Positions 23,601 to 37,400 of a stretch of 64,000 bases of DNA are shown here, piece by piece; within the stretch, counting starts at the first letter, position 1; the number at the start of each line of letters is the position of its first letter. Location: contig MU400506.1 in NCBI GenBank assembly GCA_022578965.1, positions 930,001 through 994,000 on the forward strand. The letters are read 5' to 3'. This stretch comes from Xylaria sp. FL1777 (Eukaryota; Ascomycota; Sordariomycetes; Xylariales; Xylariaceae). The notes under the pieces were generated by a model. The model was not told the DNA's origin. It was given only the letters and a program-made list of their open reading frames with translations, and ran no database searches. The translations under genes were made by a program, and so were the position numbers.

Positions 23601-26600
23601 TCTTGCTAAGCATAAGGTCAGCACTGTCGGTGTGCTTTCCTAAGTAATTAGTAGGGTGAGTGAGGACAGGGAGACTAAAGTTCCGTTATACGAGCAGAAA
23701 GGATCGGTGTGTAGGTGTACCAGAGTGCCCAGGAACAGGAGAGAAGTGGCTTAGAAGATTATGATGATAACATCTCTGCTGCAAACAACAGGAAAGAAAT
23801 TAAACTGGATTAAACACCCAGGTCTTGAGCTACGACATAATGATTTGGAGCCTCGTGTCTGGGTACGAGAGCAAATCGTATTTTGTTAGTGGATAGATGC
23901 ATCAAAGTGCTAATTGTTGGGTCAAAAGAAAGTTCGAGGTTCCCGAACGTTACGCAAACCCGCATTGTAGTACGCGAGACGAAAATGTGCGTGGAGTTTC
24001 GTAACAATCCTGCAAAATCCAAGATCTTTCAACCTCTTCTTTTTCCGTCAATGGGCAGGTGCCGGATATCTTTATGGTCATATTGTTCGTCCTTGTGCTG
24101 TTCGTATTTGAGTATAGCCCAAGCTGGAGGGGTTTGTGTCCCGTCAAACGTCAAAAAGTTTGGTTGGTATATTGACTTTGGTTAATAGTAGGAATGACAT
24201 CATTTTCTTCATCGTCAACATCCACCAGCAGTAAACGAGCCAGGGAACACTCTGTCTCTAGAGTCGGTCACTGAGTATTAGCTGGGTGGGTATTATCTTT
24301 TGTGGTAATCGGCACATGATCATCTCGCGCGGTGCGTAAGCGGCGAGGTACCAAATAATAAAACGAAAACCTCTCCGTGTACTATTCACTTTCTGTAGCG
24401 TCGATGTGATGCGGTGATATCATACACACTACACAACTTACACGGGGGACGTTCGTCACACTGACATGCCTGCGACGGACGTGACGAACGCATCCATACT
24501 TCGTGATGAACGAAGTCCATAACTGGGGGAACACCTACCCATGAACTCTCCCGTCGTCCGACTACTAGGCTGATACCGGTAGCCCGTCTGCAAGGTATTA
24601 AAAAATGTGGCTGACTCTAGAATGTGGGGGAGAACGCGGAGAGAAGCGAGCGGATCGCCGTCATACCGAAAATGTCTTCCCGGTCCAAGGATGAGCCTGT
24701 ATTTGCTCACGGGGATCTCCATTTAGGTCGATTGCGGGGAATATGGGTTGCATGGCATGGCGAAAGCCATGATGCAGAAATGCCAGCTGAACATGTAGCA
24801 TGCGCCAGCCAAGTAGTAATTATTAGTACGACAGTATACGACGATTGGTTGCAATATGCTGTCTCCTGGACGAACAAGTATAAACGAGCATAACAGTTAG
24901 TCTCGTGCTGTCAGCCTGTTCGTTACGAGAAAGAAACTCGCAAAGTACTAGTGCTAACGACGTGTAGACGTGTGATGCCGGTGAGACTCCGAGAGCACAC
25001 GTTACGGCCGATCGTCTACTTACCAGCCTATCACTCTGAGCCTCGTGGCATAAATCCTCACATGATGATGGTTACGGTCCGAACCGGCAGTGACAACGTG
25101 ACTGTACAACCCGACACCAAGCTTTTGTGAAGGATGTTATCAAACGGACTGCCATCGTCAACTCAGCAACTTGATCTGAGGAGCCTTGCAAGCGCGGTGG
25201 AATGCTAGCACAATGGCCGAGGCCGATGGCTCCATTTAGATGCGGTCGCGTCCCTGTTTTGTCAGACGCACGATGTAACACGGCACGATCACGCACCGGA
25301 GCGGTCATGGTGATGTCGCCAAAGCTTGCAGTGCAGATGAACGAGTTCGCCAAGCCAAGACAAATCTCAACCCAGTTACGTACGACGAAGACGGCGCTGT
25401 AAATAGCCTCCGGCATTGCTAGCGAGCACCGAGTGTCCGGTAGCCGCATTCGTTTGTGGCGTACCAGCGCGGCAGAGGCATTGAAGGGCGGTAAAGATGG
25501 CGTTGAGGCCACGGATTCGGATCTCTGCAATCCCAGAACAGCCCCTTTCCTTCCCCCGTTGTGCCCCTTTCTGTGCTCTCATTGGTTGATTCAGGCTCAA
25601 CTGCCGCGCGCAGTTTACAGGGTGTCCAATCGCCGCGCCATTTTTGGGTACACACTGTTAGGTACACTGCCGGTACGGTACTTCAGGTAGGTACCTGTGG
25701 AGTGAAGCTGGCACACTAGATGTATTAGTCTAGTGCGTGCTTGGAGCCAAGATAGCGCTAACTCGATAAGGCTACCGTAGGTTCCCAAGATGATCTTTCT
25801 ACCTACCAAAAGCGGATTGCTTGTGGCAGCATCTGTCTTGACCATGTGAGATGTTCTCCATCAAACTGTCTATTACTATTCGCGCTTGGCTTCTCGAAAG
25901 CAAAGCCGCTTGAAAGCTAATTTGCACGCGACGCATAGTACTCACAGATCTGTCAGGGATCTGTCAGGGACAGCCAGTGGCCTTCTCCACTATTTTTTTT
26001 GCATCTCATCCCTTTTTCTCTTCGCGGTTTCGAGAAGACGCGCTGCCAGCAAGTCATCTCGGTGCCGCGGTACAGCGGTATACACAATACGAGCCCACTG
26101 CAGTGGCACTCCCTAACACTATGCGCAGCCACAGACCAGCATGAGCCAGCATAAGGGCAATCTCGTTCTGAAACAACACCCAGCCCTATCAGGATCTCGG
26201 CTAGCTGTTTGCAACCAAAACAGCGACGGCCTCCTTTTCTTAAGCTAGCAAATATAGCTAAGCTTCCTTGCGCCCTTCCTCTCTCCCTTCCTTGTTCGCA
26301 CCATACTGCGTACATAGCTAGCTACACTACACTAATACATATGTAATGTAGTGGACTGGATGAGGTGGCACTCGGCACAGCATGGCACTACTTTATCTAC
26401 CTAGTGTGAGGGACTCCTCGCTGCCACCAATCACCAAATGCCGCGCCGATCGTTTCAAATTTTCAATTTTCACCTCTGCTGCCTCTGCCGCCTCTGCCAG
26501 GAAGCTCCAAAAACAACGTTGCCCAGGTGGGTGTATACCCTCTCACGAGGGACGGCCTTGCATATGTCGGTAGCCAACTGGGCATCATCAAGCAGTGCCA

Positions 26601-26994
26601 GATGACTCTTAACTCTCGCATCTAACAAACCAACAAGCCACTTCCTTGCGGCCAACCACACAGAGGTGATGTAAGTGTAGTTTGGTGGTGTAGTGTAGAT
26701 GTTTGTCGACACGGACGACCGGGGTCGACTGGGGGCAAGGCCAAGTTGATACCGCTGGTACCTCCTTGGTACATCCCTTAATATTGGCATGTCTATCCAC
26801 CGATCCAGTATACACTGGGTCATAGCATACAAAACCACAAGGAAAGTACATCTTCCTCTTTCTTTTATTTAAATCTTTTGCCGCATCCTTCGATTTCTGG
26901 GGATCGTCCATAATGTGGTCCATGCCACGAAGCTGATATTCATCATTCATTCTATTCTCTCATTTATCTCTCTTACTCACCATTCATTGCTATC
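23600..26994. other. AT-rich spacer upstream of the GH76 gene
   Basis: No convincing gene. Frames such as 23883-24185 (+) and 25072-25530 (-) have coding-like length but no recognisable domain and may be relics. A TACCTA-family motif lies at 25685-25697. The last 150 bp are T/C-rich and probably form the promoter and leader of the GH76 gene. Confidence 0.4.
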
Positions 26995-28274
26995 ATGGTT
27001 TCCTCGTCCGCCGTCGGCAGTCTGGCCGCGAGGGCCGTTTTCTATATGTCCTCTCATAACATATTCGATACCCAAGCAACCTATGATGCCAACACAGTCG
27101 CCGCTGTTCACGCTCTCCAGACCTGGTATGATCAGAGTACCGGCTTATGGGACACCACTGGCTGGTGGAACTCAGCCAATTGCTTGACTATGCTCGCCGA
27201 TTATGCTATCCAAAACCCCCAGTCCGCCGCCTCGCTCAGCATCCCAAATGTCATACAGAATACATACGTACAGGCACAAAAAACCTCGTTCCAGGCTATC
27301 AAGGCTATAAGTAATGTGGGCCTTCCCATCTCCACCTACGTCAAGATGTCTAGGCCGTCAGGTATCTCCGAGAGAGGCTTTGACGATTTTCTTAATGATT
27401 ATTACGATGACGAGGGATGGTGGGCACTTGCTTGTAAGTAGAACTGCTAATTTAGAATGTCCTGTCACGCTGCCACCTCCTGATTGAATGAAACTACGTT
27501 TCACGTATCTTCCATACGTATCTTGGCGCCAATGCTGACTCAAACGCGGCAGTAATTCGTAGCCATGATGTTGGGGACGCCGGCCAAAAATATCTCCAAT
27601 CAGCGATTGAAATCTTTGAGGATATGAAAGGGGGTGCCTCCACCTGTGGTGGCATCTACTGGAGTAAAGTCGGCACCTATACGAATGCTATCGCCAATGA
27701 GCTCTATCTCAAAGTAGCCGCCTCGCTAGCCAATCGAGTTCCCGACAAAAAGGATTATTACCTCAATATTGCACAGAAGCAATGGGCTTGGTTCAAGAGC
27801 AGTGGTATGATCAACAAAGACAACCTCATCAACGATGGGCTCGACGAGACCTGCAAGAATAACGGAGGGAATACCTGGACGTACAACCAAGGAGTCATAT
27901 TAGGAGGGTTGGTAGAGCTGTACAAAGCTTCCGGCGATAAGTCCTTACTCACCGAAGCCTCGACCATTGCCACCGCTGCCATTGTCCATTTAAGCAAGGA
28001 TGGCGTCCTATACGAAGGTTGCGAACCAGATTGCGGCGCCGATGGTGCTCAGTTCAAAGGCGTATTTATGCGCAATTTGCGTGAGCTGCACAAGGCGGCG
28101 CCCCAAGATGCATTCAAGAGCTTTCTTCTCAACAACGCGGACGCGATCTGGGCGAAGGATCGGAACAGTAATAACCAGTTAGGTCCTACGTGGGATGGAC
28201 CGTTTGCGACCGCCAGCGCTGGCACCCAAAGCTCTGCTATGGATGCTCTTGTGGCAGCAGTTGTTGTCGCATAA
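26995..28274 (+). CDS. Glycoside hydrolase family 76 (alpha-1,6-mannanase-like)
   Basis: GH76 enzymes cleave or transglycosylate alpha-1,6-mannan; in fungi they act on cell-wall mannan and GPI-glycan attachment or on exogenous mannan. Two exons, 26995-27433 and 27553-28274, with a 119-bp intron (GTAAGT...GGCAG); about 386 aa. The (alpha/alpha)6 barrel carries the catalytic Asp pair in YYDDEGWWALA (D138-D139); further family motifs are WTYNQGVILGGLVEL, FKGVFMRNL, NADAIWAKDR and the closing TQSSAMDALVAA. The start ATG (CTATCATGG) gives an N-terminus with no clear signal peptide and the C-terminus has no GPI-anchor signal, unlike the Dfg5/Dcw1 branch, so it is either intracellular, unconventionally exported or lacks an unseen upstream exon. 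Family assignment is secure; substrate is inference. Confidence 0.93.
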
Positions 28275-29704
28275 GCATCAATCTAATTTTTAGTCTATTT
28301 TTGTGTGCTTTTCTATGATACCACGGAGCCTTCATTGAACTTAGACGGGCGGCAGCGAAGGCTGGATCGGCGTTGGGATCACGGCCTAAACAGCGTTATA
28401 TTACATGAGCACAGAATGCTGGGATTACAATCATCGTCGCAAGCGATAATTTATTGTTTAATTTATACATATTTCACATATGCATTGACTGCTATCAGTT
28501 AGGTGGCTTGAGGCCTTTTCCCCTTCGCGATTCTATTCACGAACCAATATATTCTGTTCTACAGGAAACCTGCTTGGGGATGCCATGAAGCACCTCGTGA
28601 TACCAAAGTTCAAGACACAAATAATGATCGTCATAGCAAACTAGTTTCGATATGCTATCCACACATTAGCCGCCACGGATCTCGTTTCGGGATTTTAACA
28701 TCACGTTAAAGGGAAACAGTGCTGATCACCCGGCTCCACTGATCGTCCTAACCTACATACGTATATAAAATACCATGCATCCCCCTTCATATCGAAATAC
28801 CAACGATGGTCCGAATCTTCGACTCCTCGGGAGCAACTTGCAGACGGTTCAAAATTACGCACATAACTACGTGCATACAGCCTTTCTAGCATACATCGTC
28901 AGGAGGTAGTTTGTTTTATATATAATACGTCACACAGCGTTTAGCCGCCCGTCCCCGAACTCCCTCGTTGTAGTATGTATATTATTGGGGATGGCCGCAG
29001 GGTAGGTACCTTACCCAGTACTTCCCAACATCAATTTATTTTTCTGCACACCGCTTTATTGGGTACCTACCTACCTACCTACTCCCGCGAGAATCTTTAT
29101 TTGGGGCTAGTTACTGAACTTGTGGGAAATCATTGGCCAGCAGCAGTTCGCTGTATCGTTCATGCAATCTTTATTCGATATTTTCTGTTACACTTGTAGG
29201 CTCACAAAGCAGATCAGCTTTGACGCATTTCAGAGGAAACACTTCCGCTTAGATTTTAATATGTAGTATTTATGTAATAGTTGATATTCGTATGGAGTTC
29301 TCGCTCCTCGGCTTCAACGATTAAAGTGCACGATTCAACTATGCGAAGCTCGCCTAGTTGCATAGCCCCCATAGCGGAAACGACATTTGTCTATTGACAA
29401 CTCCTACCTGCGTGTGGTGATTCAACCTCGTGCGTTAGAAGGTAGAGAGTCTGGCTATTTACAGGTGTGAATATCGTCAAAGTAGAAACAAAATTTACAA
29501 CTACATGCTAATTCCTAAATTTCGTATGGATACTCCGATGGGTTCTCCTATGTCGCTGCCTAAAATTCCGTGAGTAAACACAACTCAACTTGCGGGGGTT
29601 CGTGCTCCAAAGCCCAATCCTAGGCTCCTTCAAGTGCCGTTGAAATAGCGCGGCAAAATAAAATCGTCTTGATAAGGAAGAGGCCTCGAAATTTCATTCA
29701 CAAG
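28275..29704. other. Spacer between GH76 and tubulin cofactor D
   Basis: No gene supported. It contains a TACC tandem array at 29063-29082. The sequence just before the next ATG (CACAAGATGG) is a good start context. Confidence 0.5.
29063..29082. repeat. TACC tandem array
   Basis: Five tandem TACC units in intergenic DNA, matching one arm of the TACCTAGGTA palindrome family. Confidence 0.7.
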
Positions 29705-32700
29705 ATGGACGCCTCGGACAACGATGCATTCATCCAAAAACATGCGGCGGACTTCATTGCCGACTTTGACCGCTCGCTAGGCCCGTTCCTAAGGAAGCCG
29801 AACGGCCAACTAAGGCGGCGTGTCCGTGCTAGAGAAACGCTGAGGTTGATGTCTCAGGTACGCTCGCTTACATGCTCGTATCGCATTATTCAGGAGACAC
29901 TGACCTCCGTGATCCTAGGTGCTAGAGCATTTCCAGGAACTGCCACAGCTACTTGACCCCCATCTCCCCAGATGGCTCCCGGTCCTGGCAAGCGCTTACT
30001 TGGAGTGCTTGCAAGACCGCAAGAGATCAAGCAAGTTGACCACGAGATCCCAGCTGCTTTTCCCTCTCCCAAACGCCATCTGCAGGATCATCTACACGTT
30101 CTGCAAGGTGAGGGGCGAGAAAGTGATCGTGAGATTCCTCAATGTCGAGACGAGATATCTCGAGCTCCTGCTCCAAGCAATCGAAGACTCGGAGCGCGAC
30201 ACGGACGCCGCCCTGAAGGCCGAGCTACTCACCTCCTGGACATGGCATGAGAGATATGTAGTCCTTGTGTGGCTATCCCAGCTGTTCTTCGCGCCTTTCG
30301 ATCTGGCTACCATTTCTTCCGGCGATGCGGATGAATTCGAACAGCCGGCTCTGCCGGGGTTCCGATGGCCGCAACAGGTGCCTCGCATCACTCTAAGAGT
30401 TATCCCCTTAGCTACCCGCTATCTCGCCTCGCCCGGAAAGGAGCGGGATGGCGCGAAGGCGCTTCTGGTTCGCTTAGCTATGCGAAAGGACATGCAAGAA
30501 CTGGGCGTGTTGAGCGCCCTCGTGCAATGGGCTTTATCTACACTGAAATCAACGAACGACGCGGCGGCGGCCGCTGCGTCTTCATACTATTTCATCGGGA
30601 GCTTGTCATTCTTAGCGGGAGTCTTGCGCGCCGCTGAAGACACGTCTATCATGGACCAGCACCTGTCTGCGATTTTCTACGCTGTGCAGGCGATTCCCGC
30701 AGAGGACAACGATATCCATAAGGTCATAAATGGATCCGCCCTCGCGCGCAAGATGATGATCAAAGTCACGCGCTCCATCATCACTATAGTTCTACGCAAG
30801 TCTCGACAAAGCATGGCTGATACTGAGATGATAGAGACCACGATCGGATACCTGCTCGAGCGTCTCGCAGATAACGACACGCCGGTCAGATTCGCTGCCA
30901 GCAAGGCATTAAGCATTATAACTCTCAAGCTAGACCCCGACATGGCCTCGCAGGTCATCGAAGCCGTTATCGAGTCCCTGAACCGCAACGTCCTCTGGGT
31001 CAAGAACAAATCTGATCCAGCGGCCCCGCCCGCCAGAGATCTCACGGCCGTTGATCCCTTGGAGTGGCACGGCCTCATGCTGACCTTATCTCATCTTCTC
31101 TACAGAAGATCACCGCCGCTAGAGAACCTATCGCAAATCATCCACGCGCTACTCATCGGTCTCTCTTTCGAAAAGCGAAGCCCCTCCGGCGGCTCCATGG
31201 GCACTAACGTCAGGGATGCTTCTTGCTTTGGAATCTGGGCACTCGCTCGTCGCTACAGCACCGCGGAATTGCTTCAAGTGGAGACCCAGTCTGTTCTCGT
31301 AGCTAGGGGACATGATCCTGCGGCATCGATCCTGCAGGTCATTGCGACGGAGCTGGTCGTCACCGCATCTCTTGACCCGGCCGGCAACATTCGGCGGGGT
31401 TCGTCTGCTGCCTTGCAGGAATTAATTGGTCGTCATCCCGATACGGTAGAGACAGGTATCTCCGTAGTCCAGACCGTCGACTACCATGCAGTTGCCTTAC
31501 GCTCCAGAGCAATACATGAGGTCGCCCTTCAAGCGACCAGGCTATCATCTCATTACGGGAATGCTCTCTTAGAAGCGTCTCTGGGCTGGCGAGGCATCGG
31601 GGATATGGACGCAGGCGCCCGAAGAGTAGCCGCCGCTTCTTTTGGGATTCTGACTGCAGAGTTGGCCCGAACAGCCTCAGTGAACCCCTTTGACAAGATA
31701 TCAACATCGATCGAACTGCTTCTTTCTCGAATTCAAAGTCTCCAGGTACGACAGGTGGAGGAGCGTCACGGCCTCCTGCTGAGTCTGGCGGCGATTTTCA
31801 ACTCCATTCCGAGTTTTATTGAAGGAGCGCTGGAGGGACAAGTCGACCGACTACCCATCTCAAAGGTATATAATAGTCTTAAAGGGATCTTGCAGGAATG
31901 GAAAGACACGAAATTTCGAAAGCCAGAGCTAATGGCAGAGGCCATAAGCACATTGATTGTCTCTGCTACGCCCATACTACTATTAACTCTCTTAAGCCAT
32001 GAGCAGCAATTCTCCCAACTGAAGCCATTGCTATTACAGGGATCAACTATCGTCGACGATGGCGACTGGGGGTTTTTAATGAAATCTTTGAACTTTATTG
32101 ACGCTGTCCGAACTCGCCAACACGACTTGTTCGACGATTTCCTAAAGACCGCCGAAAGCTGTGTGGATGACTGGCTCGACAGGAATGAAATCGAAGTCAT
32201 ACAACCTTCGTCCGAAGCTGCCCTGGTTCTTCTTCTTCTGTCAAGACCTACTAGACGAGTTGAAATCATACAGGGTTGGAGCGAGAAGGTTCGCCCACCT
32301 CGGACACCGCGAAAGAGACATGGAGACGGGTATTTTCATGCACTGACCCGAAGCCAGCCCGTCCTCACCTATCTTAAAAGTACTGGGAATGCTGACACTA
32401 AGCAAATATTAATACCTACGATTCTGGGAGAGCGGTGGGCAAAGGATAGTGATATCGAAACGCGGGTGGCGATCATACAAAGCCTTATCGACAAACAAGT
32501 CCTCCGACTAGAGTCTACCGAATTCCTCGGCCTAATCTCAGAAGGACTCGACGACTATACAACAAATGCGCGAGGTGATATCGGCTCTCACGTTAGGCTG
32601 GAGGCAGTTAAGGCCACGAGAACTCTCTGGCAAGTCCAGAGCGGTAACCAGGAACTTGTGGTTCAATTGTTTCCCCAGATCTTGCGTTTGGCAGCTGAGA

Positions 32701-33779
32701 AACTGGATCGTGTCCGAGCCGAGGCAAAGTCGACACTGGAAATCATCCTCCAGCCGAGGTATATTCATCACGAGACAACTGCATATCGATTGACTTCGTA
32801 CTGACGCTGGCGTAGTGACTCCGAGACTTTTCATGAGCTGTCATTTACCTCAAGAGAATATTTTGGTTTCCTGCTTACACTCCGTGATACAACCCGGCTG
32901 AACATGGGCGCTTGTGATTCTACTCTCAGCATCGAAGGCTGCACATCCAGTCTACTAGCCGGCCTCGTCACATCAGCAGATACGGGGAATGAAGACCTTG
33001 TGGTGGAGACACGTGCCGCCCTCGCTGAGCTCTGCGAGACGTCGGACGAAGGGCTGCACCAAGTCTACGGCTCGCTGCTATACAACCTGAAGCTGTACGC
33101 CGGACAAGACCGGGTGTTAGTCCCTACATTGGAAGTGCTTGCATACCTGTCCCACATCGGCCAGCTGCAGCGCTGCTACAACACGGCTGGTCTTGGCGGT
33201 ACCGATACCAATGGTACGGGCCGTAGAAGTGCGCACCATCTCAACCTTAAACAGCTCTGCCTCCTCGTGCAGAAGGCGGCATACAAAACCGGCAACGTTC
33301 GTAAGCTGGAGGCGTGTATCAAAGTCTACGGCGCTATTGCGGCGCTTCGGACCGAGGCCACGACGAAAACGGCAATCCGGGGAACATCAACTATAGGGAT
33401 AGGCAACGTTAACAACACCGGCGAGATCAGCAGCAGAGACGGCAACGTTAACATTGCCGATCGGCTAGACACGCCCAAGACCGCGGACCTGGAATTAGCG
33501 GGGGGGAAACAGGATGAGGGTGTTGCGGAGGCGAAGAAACGCCTGGGCGCGCTGCTGATTCATCCTTGGCCTCGAATTAGAAGTATGGTCGTCGACGAGC
33601 TGTGGAGTCTCCTTGGATTGGGACTCGATTGTGATGAGCAGCGCGACGAGAGACGCGAGATCGACGAGAGGCTGGGGGACGATGAGACGCAAAAGAGGAA
33701 TCTTCTCCTCAGTGTCGATTGGGGCAAGGCTGATAGAACCTACGTCAAAAGCGTCGTGAGAGAAATTGGTTTAGACTAG
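29705..33779 (+). CDS. TBCD: Tubulin-specific chaperone D (tubulin cofactor D)
   Basis: Cofactor D captures beta-tubulin and, with cofactors C and E, assembles the alpha/beta-tubulin dimer; homologues are yeast Cin1 and fission yeast Alp1. Three exons, 29705-29857, 29919-32758 and 32816-33779, separated by introns of 61 and 57 bp; about 1318 aa. The ATG at 29705 (CAAGATGG) begins MDASDNDAFIQKH. HEAT/ARM-like helices run through most of the chain. Diagnostic stretches include RYLELLLQAIE, LLERLADNDTPVRFAASKAL (about residue 360) and NIRRGSSAALQELIGRHP (about 540), the most conserved cofactor D signature. The last intron join produces SDSETFHELSFTSREYFGF, followed by the cofactor D C-terminal domain. 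A Gly/Thr/Asn-rich insertion lies around 33360-33450 within the C-terminal domain. It is transcribed in the same direction as GH76 but separated by 1.4 kb; no operon-like link is implied. Confidence 0.96.
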
Positions 33780-34236
33780 GTAGATTAGAAAACGCCTTTT
33801 TCTCCCCCCCTCTCTCTCTTCGTCTCTCGTCAGCACAGGCACAGCTCGTTTGTAGTATAGTAGGTATACTAAAGAGTGGATATTGGAGAGTGATTACGAT
33901 CGCTCTCTTGAGTCGGATAGTCTCTGTCTAAGTTAGTAAGTACCGACAAATTGGTTTGGGTTGTGTTGTTACTTCCTTCACCACGTGGTCCTGGGATCTA
34001 GGTAGTCGTTCAATTAGACTAGACAAATCTAAGTACAAAATACTAGGTAACTGACTAGCCCAAACTATCACGGATAAGAGTACCAGAGAACGAAGAAAAA
34101 TGAGCAGGAGGATTCTTAGTTATATCATTACTGTTCGTCAGTATATAAACACTTGTACATATGTGGTTTGGGGTGCGAAGTGGTGACTACTTTTCGCTAT
34201 AGCGTTATTTATTTACTCTCGACTTACACTACACTA

Positions 34237-34258
34237 CCTACCTAGGTACCTAGGTAGG
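34237..34258. repeat. 22-base palindrome of the intergenic TACCTAGGTA family
   Basis: Perfect inverted repeat centred on the GTAC of CCTAGGTACCTAGG, extended on both sides by CCTA/TAGG. Longest of at least seven related palindromes in the window. Confidence 0.8.
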
Positions 34259-34431
34259 AAGACTATCTACATGGCTGGCGATCGTATAGGTGCCATATGT
34301 ATACTCATATGACTACGCATATGGTACTGTACCTACCGATACACTAGACGAAAACACACAGCCGATGTTACCATACCACACCGTACCATATCTCCACGCT
34401 ATACTTACATTGTACTACCGGTATCACTGCA

Positions 34432-34456
34432 TCTACCTACCTACCTACCTACCTAT
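34432..34456. repeat. CTAC tandem array
   Basis: About six tandem CTAC units, 175 bp after the large palindrome, then CTATCTAGATTAGGTAAG. Confidence 0.7.
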
Positions 34457-37400
34457 CTAGATTAGGTAAGTACTTATGTAGGCACCAAATGCAACCGTGC
34501 TGCTGGTTATCTCTGTTGGGTTGTTGGGGGGAAGAGGAGGAGGAGGAGGCGGGGTGGGGTTCTTGTGCTATATAGATATCTATACATGTAGTAAAGTAGG
34601 CAGGCAAGAGGTATGTAGGTAGGCTATCACACAGGTAGTGCAGTGTAACAGTTATCGTATTCGTTGTGTTGTTATTAAGACCAAACAACGAACAAGATCT
34701 CAAATCGACATTTAACCGTAACATGCGCATGACCTCATTTCGGCGGAGACAAGCGTACGGGACAGGATCACGTACACGTACTATTCATACTTACATATAG
34801 ACTATCTGCGTAGTGGCAGTAGTAATCAAACTCCGTTCCTCCTTGCGCCATGGTGTAACTTGGACTTGGTAGCAGTAGTAATCGCGCGCGGACAAGCTTG
34901 TCTATAGGTACCAACATTGGCTACGAAGCATTCCGCATTCCTACAGCGCCAAACAACGCCTCGTTTAGGTTTTGGGAGTGGTATGTACATGTATGTATGT
35001 ATGTAGTGCATGCGCGGCACAGACAGATTGAGAATGGAGGGAGAAATCGATTGTTTTTCGAGCGGATTAGGTATGCAGGGTTGATTGATTGAGGAGTCTG
35101 GACTGTTTTCTCGTCTTGGGTATGAATCAAGCTGTGTCTAAATAAGGCACTAACACAACGTTGATAAGAAGAGGCGTGAGACAGGGAGGCAGGTTAGGTA
35201 GGTACTGGTACTTTGTATAGATACGGAGGCGACCGACAGACATGGCTCACGCTATGATAAATCCGGGGAAGCGCCGCGGGGTGGCGGTTTTGGTTAATTG
35301 ACATGACTGGGGTGTACATGTATACATTATACATGCTGCGTGCTACAATTACATGCTACAATAGGATGCAATTGTGTGGTAGCGATCTAGATAGATAGAT
35401 ATTAAAGCCTACTGACCTGCTGCTTTCAAAAACACAAGGACGAATGACGGACGCCGGAAGGTTGAAGTATTTATACTCTGCATACGGTACCAAGGGAAAA
35501 CAGGTAAATATAGAATATAGATAAATTGGGTATCATCTACGCAGTATACCAGAGACCCAGGCCAATCACCTCAGGAGCCGACGACCCGACATCCCGGGCA
35601 GATCTCGTGCTGGTGAGAATATGTAGGTAAACTTGGTTGGCTATTAATTTACTGGTTAAGAAGGTCACCTGTTAAGACTAGCGCCGTCAACTCTGACGTG
35701 TGTGTAGGGCTGCCAAGGGCAAGGGAGAGCATAGACCAATTATACATATAGTACCGATATTGTAGGTGTCGATGCTTTGGCACGTGGATTGTTAGCTGGG
35801 CCAAGTGATGCCTCCTTAAACCACAAGTTTACACAACCCAAGGTGGGTGTTTACACGCTGGAGCGCGTGTCTCGTCGTGCACTCTCCGGGTTGTGGTATA
35901 AACAGTGGAACAACCTCGGCTAGTCTAGCCGAGTTGGTAGTTGCGGGGACTTTTGCGTTGCAGTTTTCGTCGTACGCAGCCTGCCTCAAGGGCTTGGGGA
36001 CAATTAATGAGGTGGTAATCACGAGTTCGAAAAGGGACCTATCGGTAGACGATGCAACATTCAAAGGTCGCCACGAGAAGGGTCTTCTTGCTTGGATCAT
36101 GGTTCTTTAAATTTGAGGGGCGACATCCCATCTACACGTGTTGTCTAGTGTGCACCAGAGACTGCGTACAATGCTTTGGCGTACGGCTAAGATTGCTTTG
36201 CCAAAAAAATGACGTTGCTCGCCCAAGGTACCTATACTAGCTCGGCGACCGTACTGAGGATGGCAAAGGGTCGGTCCGAGTCGATTGTCATGAAGAGCTC
36301 AGTAATGACCAAACAGCCGCTGTCGTGACTCGGAGCTCTGCACGTTAAAAGAAGTCCGGACCGTGCTCGGAATATGCGGCTCAATAAAGGCTGATTTGCT
36401 CTTATTCAAATCCTATGCGACACCGTCGGATATAATAAAGCCGATTGATTGCGCATTTCCGATACTTCCGTATGATAAGGAGAGGGGGGTGGTTAAGGCG
36501 CAGAGGACCGATCCGCAACGGCAGTCCGTAGGAAGCTGAGGCACCGCATCCCGGATTTGTCGCTGCTCAATGCATGAATAAGAATAACGAGAAAATACCT
36601 ACTGCGTATCGTATAAGCAGACGGCAGGCTGGCGGTGAGTGAGTGAGTGAAAGGCTATCCTGGCCTGGAGAAGATCTTGGTAGGCTAGACTATGACCGCC
36701 AAGAGCCGTTGTGCAGGCTAAGTATATTGACGGTGTAAGTATTACAAAAATCATGTCATGCTATCCACAATGTCGGGTCTCTCTAGGCCATGTCGGTGAG
36801 CGATGGTATTCCCTGTTGTTGCAACGGCTGACAAAGCTTGGCATCTTAGACTAGGTAGGTAAGTATACGTAGCTTACTTCTGCTCAAGCAGTCTCTTGTG
36901 GAGGCTCATGAAACAAAAGGCGTTATGTACTTGCCTAGTATATATAAACAAATAGATAAAAAGATAAATAATAAATAAAAAGGGCTGAGAGGCTGATCAG
37001 ATATACGTATATACGTACATAGGTACTATGTCGATCCTAAAATCAAATACTTACCCTAGTCCACGCTCCTTGCTACACTGATTTGCGAGAAGATACTCAC
37101 ATGTACTACCTATTATGTACGGCGATAAGCATTCCCACCAATCCCGATTCGTACTCGATCCCTCGCTCATGGCTCGGCAGTCGGAAACAAAAGTAATTGT
37201 CATCACCCACCTCTGCGACAAGTTATCCTACGCAGTACGTACGTCAATCTGTCAAAGCCCTTAACGAGTCAGTTCTTCCACCTGATTTAACGATCATCCC
37301 ATCATCCCATCATTGCCCCAAGCTTTAATCCTATAAAGGACAAAGTGCAAGAGCTACTCTACTACGGGATGTCATAGTAGGTATAGCATGTATACCATGT

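Noticed and set aside
25072..25530. 152-codon minus-strand frame
   Set aside because: No domain, no supporting exon structure, begins from a frame overlapping other open frames; could be a relic but unsupported.
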